A DNA stretch of 37,316 nt from a gamma proteobacterium L18 (GTDB taxonomy: Bacteria; Pseudomonadota; Gammaproteobacteria; Pseudomonadales; Pseudomonadaceae). Positions 20,467 to 29,537 of the stretch are shown in pieces. The position numbers and the translations under genes are program-made. Numbering within the stretch: the stretch's first letter is position 1; each line of letters opens with the position of its first letter. The notes beneath the pieces were generated by a model, which searched no databases, was not told where the DNA came from, and saw only the letters and a program-made list of their open reading frames with translations. Location of the stretch: contig KI547174.1 of NCBI GenBank assembly GCA_000497835.1, positions 81,609-118,924 on the forward strand. The letters run 5' to 3'.

Positions 20467-22236
20467 ATGGCAACTATTACCAATGACGAAGTCGACGTCA
20501 TCGTCGTCGGCATGGGCTGGGCTGGCTCGCTGATGAGCATCGAACTGGCCCAGGCCGGCCTAAAGGTCCGCGCGCTGGAGCGCGGTGAAGACCGCACCAA
20601 CGCCGACTTCGGCTACCCCAAGCCTGCGGACGAGTACGCCTACGGCGTGCGCAACAAGATCATGGTCACGCCCAAGGACGGCGCCCTGACCGTGCGCCAC
20701 AGCATTCACGACACCGCGCTGCCGACGCGCCAATGGGGCGCCTTCGTGCCCGGCACCGGCGTGGGCGGTTCGGGCCTGCACTGGACCGGCGTGCTGATCC
20801 GTCCCACGCCCACCGACATCAAGCTCAAGACCTACGCCGACCAGGCCTACAAGCCCGGCCAACTGGGCGAAGGCATGCAGGTGCAGGACTTCCCGTTCAC
20901 CTGGGAAGAGATCGAGCCGTACCTGGACCGCTTCGACAAGATCTGCGGCCTGTCCGGCACCACCGGCAACCTGCGTGGCACGATCATGCCCGGCGGCGAC
21001 CCGTTCGAGGGACCACGCTCGTTCCCGCACCCGCTGCCGCCCATGGAAGACACGCTCAACAACACGATGTTCGCGGACGCGGCGCGCAAGCTGGGCTACC
21101 ACCCCTTCCCCAACCCGTCGGCCAACGTCTCGCGGGCCTGGACCAACCCGTATGGCAACCAGATCGCGCCATGCAACTACTGCGGCTACTGCAGCAAATA
21201 CCCCTGCCTGAACTTCTCCAAGGCCTCGCCGCAAACCGCGGTGCTGGACTCGCTCAAGCGCATGGACAACTTTTCCTACCGCACCAACGCCAACGTGCTG
21301 CGCGTGGACCTGCATCCCGACGGCAAGACCGCCCGTGGCGTGACCTACGCCGACGGCCAGGGCAACGAAGTGTTCCAGCCGGCCAAGATCGTCGTGCTGG
21401 CCGCCTTCCAGTTCGTCAACGTGCGGCTGATGCTGCTGTCGAAAATCGGCACGCCCTATGACCCCATCAGCGGCAAGGGCACCGTGGGCCGCAACTACGC
21501 GTTCCTCAGCAACGGCGGCACCACGCTGTTCTTCAAGGACAAGCACTTCAACCCGTTCGCCACCGCCGGCGCCACCGGCCAGCTGTTCAACGACGTCTCC
21601 CCGGGCAACTTCGACGGCCCGGGCCTGGGCTTCCTGGGCGGCGCCAAGATCCAGAGCGCGCAAGCCACCGGCACGCCCATCGGCACCGCGCTGCCCAGCG
21701 GCACCCCCGAATGGGGCCAGGGCTGGAAAGACGGCATGGTCGACTGGTATGGGCACTCGATGAAGATCGGCATCACCACCAGTTGCATGTCCTACCGCGA
21801 CCACTACGTGGACCTGGACCCGACCTACAAAGACCCGTGGGGCCAGCCACTGCTGCGCATCACCTTTGACTGGAAGCAGAACGAGCTGAAGCTGCAGCAG
21901 TACCTGCGCAAGGTCGTGCTGGGCATCACCCAGGAACTGGCGCCCGACAGCTACAGCGAAAGCTACCTGGGCATGGACTCGCACTGGGACATCACCAAGT
22001 ACGTGTCCACCCACAACGTGGGCGGCGCGGTGATGGGCGACTCGCCTGAAACCAGCGCGCTGAACCGCTACCTGCAGAGCTGGGACGTGCACAACGTGTT
22101 CGTGCCGGGCGGCAACGCCTTCCCGCAGAACTTCCAGGCCAACCCCACGTCCATGATCGGCGCGCTGACGCTGTTCGCGGCCCAGGCCATCAAGGACCTG
22201 TACCTGAAAAACCCTGGCCCGCTGGTGAGCGCATGA
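20467..22236 (+). CDS. FAD-dependent catalytic subunit, gluconate dehydrogenase/GMC type
   Basis: 589 aa. Rossmann FAD motif near the start (DVIVVGMGWAGSLMSIELAQ), then GTGVGGSGLHWTGVLIR. The cluster CNYCGYCSKYPC (Cys236, 239, 242, 247) may hold the Fe-S centre of this enzyme group. The GMC active-site His is in THNVGGAVMG (His516), and NPTSMIGALTLFAAQAI closes the protein. It oxidises a sugar or sugar acid in the periplasm and passes electrons to the cytochrome subunit. The exact substrate (gluconate, 2-ketogluconate, sorbitol, glucose) is not determined by sequence. It lacks its own signal peptide, which agrees with co-export. Its stop overlaps an ATG, but the better start of the next gene is 15 nt further on. 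Confidence 0.9.
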   Translation: MATITNDEVDVIVVGMGWAGSLMSIELAQAGLKVRALERGEDRTNADFGYPKPADEYAYGVRNKIMVTPKDGALTVRHSIHDTALPTRQWGAFVPGTGVGGSGLHWTGVLIRPTPTDIKLKTYADQAYKPGQLGEGMQVQDFPFTWEEIEPYLDRFDKICGLSGTTGNLRGTIMPGGDPFEGPRSFPHPLPPMEDTLNNTMFADAARKLGYHPFPNPSANVSRAWTNPYGNQIAPCNYCGYCSKYPCLNFSKASPQTAVLDSLKRMDNFSYRTNANVLRVDLHPDGKTARGVTYADGQGNEVFQPAKIVVLAAFQFVNVRLMLLSKIGTPYDPISGKGTVGRNYAFLSNGGTTLFFKDKHFNPFATAGATGQLFNDVSPGNFDGPGLGFLGGAKIQSAQATGTPIGTALPSGTPEWGQGWKDGMVDWYGHSMKIGITTSCMSYRDHYVDLDPTYKDPWGQPLLRITFDWKQNELKLQQYLRKVVLGITQELAPDSYSESYLGMDSHWDITKYVSTHNVGGAVMGDSPETSALNRYLQSWDVHNVFVPGGNAFPQNFQANPTSMIGALTLFAAQAIKDLYLKNPGPLVSA

Positions 22237-22247
22237 GGAACGAGGTC

Positions 22248-23573
22248 ATGAACAACACACGCCGTTTTCCCTGGCTGATGGTGGTAGCACTCCTGGTGAT
22301 CCTGGCGCTGGCCGCGTGGGGGCTGAGCCTGGTGCTCAACCGCGCGGGCGATGCCCAGGCCAGCCTGTCGCAACCGGTGACGCCCGCGCTGATCCAGCAA
22401 GGCGAGTACCTGGCCCGCGTGGGCGACTGCGTGGCCTGTCACACCGCCCATGGCGGCAAGGCCTTTGCAGGCGGGCTGCCGATCGAGTCGCCGATCGGCA
22501 CCATCTACTCCACCAACATCACTCCAGACCCTGATACCGGCATTGGCCGCTGGAGCTACGGCCAGTTCGAGCGCGCCGTGCGCCGGGGCATCGGCCATGA
22601 CGGCAACGCGCTGTACCCGGCCATGCCCTTCCCCTCCTATGCCAAGGTCAGCACGGCAGACACCGAGGCGCTGTACGCCTACTTCATGAAAGGCGTGGCC
22701 CCGGTGCAGCAGGCCAACCAGGCCAATGGCATCCCGTGGCCACTGTCGATGCGCTGGCCGCTGGCGTACTGGCGCAGCCTGTTCGCCCCCGCACCACAGG
22801 CCGATAGCAGCGTGGCCAACCGCGATGCCGTGATTGCCCGCGGCGCCTACCTGGTGCAGGGCCTGGGCCATTGCGGCTCGTGCCACACGCCACGGGCGCT
22901 GACCCTGCAAGAGCAAGGCCTGGACGACAGCGCGGCCAGCTACCTGAGCGGCACCGAGCTCAATGGCTGGGCCGTGCCGGCGCTGCGCGGTGTCAAGCAC
23001 TGGTCCCAGGACGAGCTGGTGGCCTACCTGGCCGGCGGGCGCAACAGCACTGCGGCCGTGGCCGGCGAGATGAAGGATGTGATCGCCAACAGCACCTCGC
23101 ACATGACCCCCGAGGACTTGCGCGCCATCGCCACCTACCTGCAATCGCTGCCCGCCAGCGGCGAGCCGGCCTATCACGCCGACCCCGAGCGCAGCGCGGC
23201 CACCACCCGGCAGCTGACCGCGGCCACCGACCTGTCCTTGGGCCAGCGTCTGTACCTGGACAACTGCGGGGCCTGCCACTTCGTCACCGGCCAGGGCGCG
23301 CCACGGGTGTTCCCGCACCTGGATGGCGCCTCGATCGTCAATGCGCAGAGCCCCACTGCGCTGATCGCGGTGATTCTGAAGGGGGCGCAAACGCCGTCGA
23401 CGGCGCAGGCACCGTCGGTGCTGCCGATGCCGGGGTTTGGCTGGCGCATGAATGATAGTGAGGTGGCGGAGCTGGCCACGTTCCTGCGCGGCGGTTGGTC
23501 CAACCGTGCCGGGGCGGTGTCGGCTGAACAGGTGCGCAAGGTGCGGGGGCAGTTCAGCGCGGCTTCGCACTAA
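22248..23573 (+). CDS. Triheme cytochrome c subunit of the dehydrogenase
   Basis: 441 aa from ATG 22248 behind GAACGAGGTC; an ATG at 22233 overlapping the previous stop would add five residues. One N-terminal membrane helix or signal anchor (WLMVVALLVILALAAWGLSL) is followed by three heme-c sites: CVACH (from Cys61), CGSCH (from Cys209) and CGACH (from Cys340). The axial Met candidates lie in later MP motifs (AMPFPSYAKV; LPMPGFGWRM). This is the standard electron-transfer subunit, handing electrons to ubiquinone in the inner membrane. All three hemes of the family are present, so the complex looks intact. Confidence 0.92.
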   Translation: MNNTRRFPWLMVVALLVILALAAWGLSLVLNRAGDAQASLSQPVTPALIQQGEYLARVGDCVACHTAHGGKAFAGGLPIESPIGTIYSTNITPDPDTGIGRWSYGQFERAVRRGIGHDGNALYPAMPFPSYAKVSTADTEALYAYFMKGVAPVQQANQANGIPWPLSMRWPLAYWRSLFAPAPQADSSVANRDAVIARGAYLVQGLGHCGSCHTPRALTLQEQGLDDSAASYLSGTELNGWAVPALRGVKHWSQDELVAYLAGGRNSTAAVAGEMKDVIANSTSHMTPEDLRAIATYLQSLPASGEPAYHADPERSAATTRQLTAATDLSLGQRLYLDNCGACHFVTGQGAPRVFPHLDGASIVNAQSPTALIAVILKGAQTPSTAQAPSVLPMPGFGWRMNDSEVAELATFLRGGWSNRAGAVSAEQVRKVRGQFSAASH

Positions 23574-23577
23574 ACCT

Positions 23578-23601
23578 TGTGGGGGCCTTTGTGCCCCCAC
23601 A
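23578..23601 (+). terminator. Hairpin after the dehydrogenase operon
   Basis: TGTGGGGGC and GCCCCCACA form a perfect 9-bp stem around a 6-nt loop, four bases after the stop codon. No T-run follows, so termination strength is uncertain. Confidence 0.5.
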
Positions 23602-23620
23602 CGGCTGTGATGCCGAACAC

Positions 23621-23944
23621 ACAAGGCTGACAACCCAAAACCCACAGGCCATGGCACGGTGCAACAAACGTGGGAGCGGGTTCTACCCGCGAAGCGCCGC
23701 GCGGGCGGCGCTCGATCTCAAAAGCGCTAGAAAAACATCGACTAGCCCCTGGCGGCCATAACGCAATCTGCGTAGCCTGGCGGCAGCGGCTACGCGGATC
23801 GTGTCGGGTTTTCGAGGTGCATGTCTTGAGTGTTGTGGCGGTATTGAGATCGAGCGCCGCCCGCGCGGCGCTTCGCGGGTAGAACCCGCTCCCACGTTTG
23901 TTGCACCGTGCCATGGCCTGTGGGTTTTGGGTTGCCTGCCTTGT
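23621..23944. repeat. Large inverted repeat with ~101-bp arms
   Basis: The arms 23621-23721 and 23844-23944 are almost perfect reverse complements. Each runs from ACAAGG through ACCCACAGGCCATGGCACGG, GTGGGAGCGGGTTCTACCCG and GCGCCGCGCGGGCGGCGC. The loop of about 122 bp carries a fragment of the GTAGCC/CAGCGGCTAC repeat. The GC-rich block is shared with family E but lies innermost here rather than outermost. The right arm provides the apparent 5' end of the following receptor gene. Confidence 0.85.
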
Positions 23945-26016
23945 TTGGCCGCTCTGGATGTGTATTGCAGGCCACCAGCATTGTCGGCACTGCCGACGAT
24001 GAAAGCGCCCAGGGCCCGGTCAAGGGCTACCGCGCCACCCGCTCGGCCAGCGCCACGCGCACCGATACCTCGATTCATGAAACACCGCAGTCGATCAGCG
24101 TGGTGACTAAAGACGCGGTCGAAGACCTGTCCGCCACCCGCCTGCAGGATGCCCTGGACTACGCCGGGGGCGTGGGCCGGGCCAACAATTTCGGTGGCCA
24201 GGGGTTGACCACCTTCACGGTGCGCAGCTTTACCACCGGCGAGTTTTACCGCAACGGTTTCCCCATCAACCGCGGCTACCCGAACATGCCCGATGCCAAC
24301 ACCATCGAGCGCCTGGAAGTGCTGCGCGGCCCGGCGACCATGCTGTACGGGCGCGGTGATCCGGGCGGCACCTTCAACGTGGTGTCCAAGCAGCCCTTGG
24401 CCGAACGCAGCGTGACCCTGGGTAGCCAGCTCGACAGCCAGGGCATGCGCCGTGGCACTCTGGACGCGTCCGGGCCACTGGACGATGAAGGCCGCCTGGC
24501 GTACCGCCTGAACGTGGTCGGCGAAGGCGGCGACACCTTCCGCGACCACGTGCAGACCGAGCGGTATGGCGTCACGCCGGTGCTCAGCTGGCAGGTCAAC
24601 GACGACACCCGCGTGGTGTTCGAAGGCGACTTCATGCGCAACAATCATCCGCTGGATCGCGGTGTCACTCACTACCCCGGGCAGATCGGCACGGCGTCGC
24701 GCTCGACGTTCTTTGGCGAGAAGGACGCGGGCAAGCTGCACAACGACAACAACATGGCGCAGGTGCGTTTCGAGCACTTCATCAACGAAAACTGGACCCT
24801 GGGCGGTGGCGTGCAATGGCTGGACGGCAGCCTGGCGGGGAATGCGGTGGAGGCCAATGGCATTGGTACCGACGGCCGCACGCTGGGGCGTAACTTCAAC
24901 GATCGCAAGCTGGAGTGGACGGACAGGGACGGCCAGTTGAACCTGACCGGGCATTTCTCCACTGCAGGTTTAGAGCACACATTACTGACCGGCATCGAGG
25001 TCGAAAACTACGACTACAAGTCGATCATCCAGCGCTCCAGCGGCGCCGTGACAGCCTACCCGATCGACATTTTCGATCCGGTGTATGGGCAGGCACGCCC
25101 AGCCCTGACCCGCACGCCTACCCACGACAAGGAAAACCTGAAGACCTACAGCGCTTTCGTGCAGGACCAGGTGGCCTTGACCGATCGCTTGAAGGTATTG
25201 GCCGGCGCGCGATTCGAACGCTTCGAGCATGACTACGATACCTATGTGGCCGGCGGCCGCGACTGGAGCAAAGCCGACAACGCCGTCACCCCGCGGGTGG
25301 GCTTCACCTACGATCTGACCGAGACAGTGGCGGTGTACGCTGACGCCGCGCGCTCGTTCAAGCCCAATACCGGCGCCAGCCGCCCGATCACAGGTACCGT
25401 CGCCAGCAACGGTTTCGAACCGGAAAAAGGCAAGTCCGTAGAGCTGGGCATCAAATGGGAAGCGCTGGATCGCCAACTGAGCGTCGACGCAGCGGTTTAC
25501 CAGATCGAAAAGCGCAACGTACTGACCACCGACCCCGTAGACAATACCTACAGCGTTGCCGCCGGCCAGGTGCGCAGCCGTGGGCTGGACATCAACGTGG
25601 CGGGCAACCTGACGCCTGAATGGCGAGTGATCGGTGGCTATGCCTACGTGGACGCCGAGGTCACCAAGGACAACACCCTCAAGTCGGGCACGCGCCTGCT
25701 CAATATCCCGCGCAACAGCTTGAGCCTGCTCAACGTCTACGAATTCCAGGACGGTAGCTTGAAAGGGTTGGGGCTGGGCGCTGGGGCACGGTACGTCGAT
25801 GAGCGTGCGGGGCAGACGGCCAACAGCGGGTTTTCCATGGCGGCCTACACCGTGTTTGACTTGCTGGGGTACTACAAGGTCAACGAGCATGTGCGTTTGA
25901 ACCTGGACGTGAAGAACCTGTTCAACCGCGATTACGAGGAAGGTGCGTTCGGCAACGTCTATGCCTACCCCGGGGCACCGCGTACGGTGCAGGTGGGGAT
26001 TGCGTACACCCTGTAA
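23908..26016 (+). pseudogene. TonB-dependent siderophore-type receptor, 5' end replaced
   Basis: The frame is open from GTG 23908 for 702 codons. The first 19 or so residues (PWPVGFGLPALFGRSG...) do not form a signal peptide, and most of them are encoded by one arm of the large inverted repeat. True receptor sequence begins at about QATSIVGTADDESAQGP, near the TonB box region. The plug (SIHETPQSISVVTKDAVEDL, GRGDPGGTFNVVSK) and barrel (NLFNRDYEEGAFGNVYAYPG) are intact and the end is GIAYTL. Without a signal peptide the product could not reach the outer membrane, so the gene is probably dead unless another start exists. No frameshift or stop is present, so the loss looks recent. It resembles ferrioxamine/hydroxamate receptors. 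Confidence 0.75.
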
Positions 26017-26017
26017 A

Positions 26018-26207
26018 ACCGCGTCGCCCGTGACGCGGCCTGGCGGCCGCTGCTACAAAACACCCGTAGCAGCAACTGTCTTTGTGGGAGCGGGTTCTAC
26101 CCGCGAAAAGGGCGCCACAAGGTGCCAGGTATTACGCGGTGTTCTTTTCGCGGGTAGAACCCGCTCCCACAGGGGGTGGTGTAGCCGCTGCCGAAGGCTG
26201 CGTCACA
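26018..26207. repeat. Composite repeat: half A, family C, half A
   Basis: A half family A unit (26018-26056) is followed by a family C palindrome (26084-26170, arms GTGGGAGCGGGTTCTACCCG) and another half A unit (26180-26207). This suggests that C inserted into, or joined with, a pre-existing A element. The right part is inside the coding end of the minus-strand ATPase gene. Confidence 0.75.
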
Positions 26208-27796
26208 GCCAACGTGGTAGGCATGGCGTCTTCCAACAGCGCCCGTGTAAACGGGTGCTCCGGCCGCTGGAATACCCGTTCGCACTCCCCCTGCTCCACC
26301 ACCCGCCCCCCTTGCATCACCACCACCCGGTCCGAGATCTGCCGCACCACGGCCAGGTCGTGGGAGATGAACAGGTAGCTCACCCCCAAGCGCTGCTGCA
26401 ATTCATCAAGCAACTGCAGAATCTGCCGCTGCACCAGCACATCCAACGCCGACAACGGCTCATCCAGCACCACCAGCTCCGGTTCCAGCGCCAAGGCCCG
26501 GGCAATGGCCACCCGCTGCCGCTGGCCACCCGACAGGTTACCCGGGCAACTGTCGATCAACGCGGCAGGCACCTGCACCTGGGCCAGCAGCTCAACCACC
26601 CGCTCACGACGGCTGTGTGCAGTGCCCACGGCAAACGCCTGCAATGGCTCGCTGATGATCTGCGCCAAGGTCAGCCGTGGATTGAGCGAGGCGTACGGGT
26701 TCTGGTACACCACCTGGATCTGCCGGCGCAGGTCGCGCCACTCACTCCGTGAGGCCGCCAGCAATTCGCGACCGTTGAAACGCACCGAACCCGCATCAGC
26801 GCGCTCCAGCCCCAGCAGCAGACGCGCGGTGGTCGACTTGCCCGACCCGGATGCCCCCACCAGGCTGGTGGTGCCCCCGCGCGGCACTTCGAACGCCACG
26901 TCATCCACGGCCGGTGGCCGAGGCTGGCGCCAGGTGGCAAAGCTTTTGCGCAGCCCGCTGACCGACAGCACCGGCGCCTGCCCAACCTGGGCACCGGACC
27001 GCTGGCGCGGGCAAGCCGCCAGCGCACCGGGTGCCGCCGCCAGCAAGGCGCGGGTGTAGGCATGTCGCGGCGCATTGAACACCTGCGCGGCGCTGCCGCT
27101 TTCCACGATATGCCCACGCTGCATCACCAGCACCCGATCGGCGCGCTGCAAGGCCACGCCCAGGTCATGGGTGATGAGGATCACCGCGGCCTGCCGCTGT
27201 TGAGCCAGGCCTTGCAGGCAATCGAGCACCTGGCGCTGCACCGCCACATCCAGCGCGCTGGTGGGCTCGTCGGCGATGATCAGCGCCGGCCGATTGGCCA
27301 GCCCCATGGCCACCAGCACCCGTTGGCGCATGCCGCCGGACAGCTCATGGGGATACTGCCGGGCCAGAAGCTCCACTGAGTCAAGGCCCACTTCACGCAG
27401 CAACCCCAACGCCCGCAGGCGCGCCGGTTTGCTCGGCACGCCGTGAACGGTCATGGCCTCCACCAGTTGCTCGCCGATGCGCTTCACCGGGTCCAGGGAC
27501 AAGCCCGGGTCCTGCGGCACAAAACCGATCTGCACGCCGCGCACCGCTTGCCACTCACGCTCGCGCAGGCCCAGCAGTTCGCGGCCCGCCAGGCGAATGC
27601 TGCCGCCGCGCACCTGGGCGTTCTCGGCCAACAGGCCCACCAGGGCCGCCGCCGTGGTGGACTTGCCCGAGCCGGACTCGCCGACAATCGCCAGCACTTC
27701 ACCGGCCTGCAGGGTAAAGCTGACGCCCGCAAGGCCAATGGCCGTGCCGTAGTCGATGCGCAGGTCAGTGACCTGCAGCAAGGGGACGGTACTCAT
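26132..27796 (-). CDS. Double ABC ATPase of an Opp/Dpp-type importer
   Basis: 554 aa with two full ATPase domains, a fusion of OppD-like and OppF-like halves. Walker A motifs are GESGSGKST (39-47) and GASGSGKST. Signatures are LSGGM and LSGGQ, Walker B segments are ALIIADEP and LVVLDEP, and both switch His are present (LITHDLG, FISHDLA). It powers the permease pair encoded just upstream and overlaps the second permease by 4 nt. The last 24 residues (VTQPSAAATPPPVGAG...) are translated from palindromic repeats, so the native stop has been lost. Catalytic parts are untouched, and the gene probably still works. Confidence 0.92.
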   Translation of the reverse strand: MSTVPLLQVTDLRIDYGTAIGLAGVSFTLQAGEVLAIVGESGSGKSTTAAALVGLLAENAQVRGGSIRLAGRELLGLREREWQAVRGVQIGFVPQDPGLSLDPVKRIGEQLVEAMTVHGVPSKPARLRALGLLREVGLDSVELLARQYPHELSGGMRQRVLVAMGLANRPALIIADEPTSALDVAVQRQVLDCLQGLAQQRQAAVILITHDLGVALQRADRVLVMQRGHIVESGSAAQVFNAPRHAYTRALLAAAPGALAACPRQRSGAQVGQAPVLSVSGLRKSFATWRQPRPPAVDDVAFEVPRGGTTSLVGASGSGKSTTARLLLGLERADAGSVRFNGRELLAASRSEWRDLRRQIQVVYQNPYASLNPRLTLAQIISEPLQAFAVGTAHSRRERVVELLAQVQVPAALIDSCPGNLSGGQRQRVAIARALALEPELVVLDEPLSALDVLVQRQILQLLDELQQRLGVSYLFISHDLAVVRQISDRVVVMQGGRVVEQGECERVFQRPEHPFTRALLEDAMPTTLAVTQPSAAATPPPVGAGSTREKNTA

Positions 27797-28593
27797 GGAC
27801 GAACTCCCTGTTGTGCCTGCAACGCCCTGGCCAGTTGGTTGGCGGCGATGACCACGGCGGCCACCACCAGCCCCGGCAGGCCGGTGTACCACCAGGCCGT
27901 GACCATGTAATTGCGCCCCTCGGACACCAGCAGCCCCCACTCGGGCTGCGGCGGTGGCGCGCCAAACCCCAGAAAGCTCAACGCCGACACCGCCAGTACG
28001 GCGCTGCCGAACTCCAGCGCCGCCAGCGCCAAAACGGGCCCGGCCACCGGCGGCAGGATGTGTCGCACGATCACCGTCCACGACCGCACCCCGCAGGCGC
28101 TGGCCGCTTCGACGAAGGTGCTCACCCGCCAGCGCAGCACTTCACCGCGCACCAACCGGGCAAAACTGGCCACCGCCGACAGGCCCACCGCCAGGGCGAT
28201 GTTCAAGGTGCCGAAGCCCAGCACGGTGATCACCGCCATGGCCAGCAGCAACGCCGGCACCGCCATCAACACCTCCACCAGGCGCATCAACGCCGCGTCC
28301 AGCCAGCCGCCGAAAAAGCCGCTGAGCACGCCCAGCACGATGCCACTGACCAGCGCGATCAGCACCGCCAGCAAGGTCGCACGCAGCGACAGCCCCGCGC
28401 CGTGCACGGTACGGCTGTACAGGTCGCGGCCCAACTGATCGGTGCCAAACCAATGGGCCGCGCCGGGCGGCTGCAAGGCGTTGCCGGGGATACCCAGCAA
28501 CGGGTCAGCGTGGCTGAACAACCCCGGCCACAGCGCCCAACCCAACGCCGTGACCAACACCACCACGGCAATCACCACACGCCAGCGTTTCAT
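27793..28593 (-). CDS. ABC permease, DppC/OppC type
   Basis: 266 aa from ATG 28593. Starts with one membrane helix (VVIAVVVLVTALGWALW), then the typical GTDQLGRDLYSR motif and the permease domain with the EAA-like loop (EAASACGVRSWTVIVRHILP) that docks on the ATPase. About six helices. It pairs with the OppB-like protein upstream (1-nt overlap) and with the double ATPase (4-nt overlap). This class imports peptides, nickel chelates, opines or similar; the substrate is set by the binding lipoprotein. Confidence 0.9.
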   Translation of the reverse strand: MKRWRVVIAVVVLVTALGWALWPGLFSHADPLLGIPGNALQPPGAAHWFGTDQLGRDLYSRTVHGAGLSLRATLLAVLIALVSGIVLGVLSGFFGGWLDAALMRLVEVLMAVPALLLAMAVITVLGFGTLNIALAVGLSAVASFARLVRGEVLRWRVSTFVEAASACGVRSWTVIVRHILPPVAGPVLALAALEFGSAVLAVSALSFLGFGAPPPQPEWGLLVSEGRNYMVTAWWYTGLPGLVVAAVVIAANQLARALQAQQGVRP

Positions 28594-29537
28594 CAGCGCC
28601 TCCCCAAACGTGGATCGAGCAACGGATACAGCGCATCCACCGCCAGGTTGACCACCACGAAAATCAACGCCGCCAGCACCACCACGCCCTGCACCATGGG
28701 AATGTCCTGCACGCTCACGGCCGCCTGGGCAAGCCGGCCGATGCCGTCTCGGGAGAACACCGTCTCGGTGACCACGGAGCCGGCCAGCAACGAGCCGACG
28801 ATCACCCCGGACAGGCTGAGGATGGGCACCAGCGCGTTGTGCAGCACATGCACGCACACCACTCGCGACCAGCTCAACCCCTTGGCGCGCAAGGCTTCGA
28901 CAAAGGGCTGGCGCTGCACCTGAGCCATGGAGCGCAGCAACACCTGGGCAATCACCGCCGAGGTGGGGATGGCCAAGGTCACCGCCGGCAGCACCAGGGC
29001 CGGCACGCCACGGTTGCCCATGGCCGGAAACCAGTGCAGGCCGAACGAAAACGCCTGCAACAGCAACAGCCCGACCCAGAAGGTGGGCAGCGACACCGCC
29101 AGGGCCGGCACACCCAGCAAGGCGTCACGCAGCCACGGCAGGCGGCTCAGACTGGCCAGCAACGCCAGCCCGGTACCCAGCCCCAGCGCCAGCACCAGTG
29201 CGGCCACCGCCAATTGCGCGGTGGCCGGCAACGCCTGCAGCAACGCCCCGGCCACCGGCTGACCGGTCTGGATCGAGCGGCCGAAATCCAGGTGTAACGC
29301 CTTGCCCAGCGCCAGGCCGTATTGCACAAGCAGCGGCTTGTCCAGGTTGTATTCCGCCCGCAGGCGCGCCACTTGCGCGGCATCGACGCTGGTCTGTTCG
29401 CCGCTCTGGTTAAGCATGATGCTCACCGGGTCACTGGGCAGCGCATACAGCAACACGAACGACACGCTGAACGCCGCCCACAGCACCAGCAACGCCTGCC
29501 CGACACGGCTCAGCCACGACAGCAGCGCGGCCCTCAT
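28593..29537 (-). CDS. ABC permease, DppB/OppB type
   Basis: 314 aa, with the family's first helix (VGQALLVLWAAFSVSFVLLY) followed by the periplasmic LPSDPVSIMLN and LRAEYNLDKPLLVQYGLAL. The permease domain ends with LLAGSVVTETVFSRDGIG, a hallmark of OppB/DppB proteins, and the docking loop is around EALRAKGLSWSRVVCVHVL. It is translationally coupled at both ends and forms the inner-membrane channel with the DppC-like partner. Confidence 0.9.
   Translation of the reverse strand: MRAALLSWLSRVGQALLVLWAAFSVSFVLLYALPSDPVSIMLNQSGEQTSVDAAQVARLRAEYNLDKPLLVQYGLALGKALHLDFGRSIQTGQPVAGALLQALPATAQLAVAALVLALGLGTGLALLASLSRLPWLRDALLGVPALAVSLPTFWVGLLLLQAFSFGLHWFPAMGNRGVPALVLPAVTLAIPTSAVIAQVLLRSMAQVQRQPFVEALRAKGLSWSRVVCVHVLHNALVPILSLSGVIVGSLLAGSVVTETVFSRDGIGRLAQAAVSVQDIPMVQGVVVLAALIFVVVNLAVDALYPLLDPRLGRR

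Noticed and set aside
23908..23970. Signal peptide of the third TonB receptor
   Set aside because: The segment has no basic start followed by a long hydrophobic core and is encoded largely by the arm of an inverted repeat.
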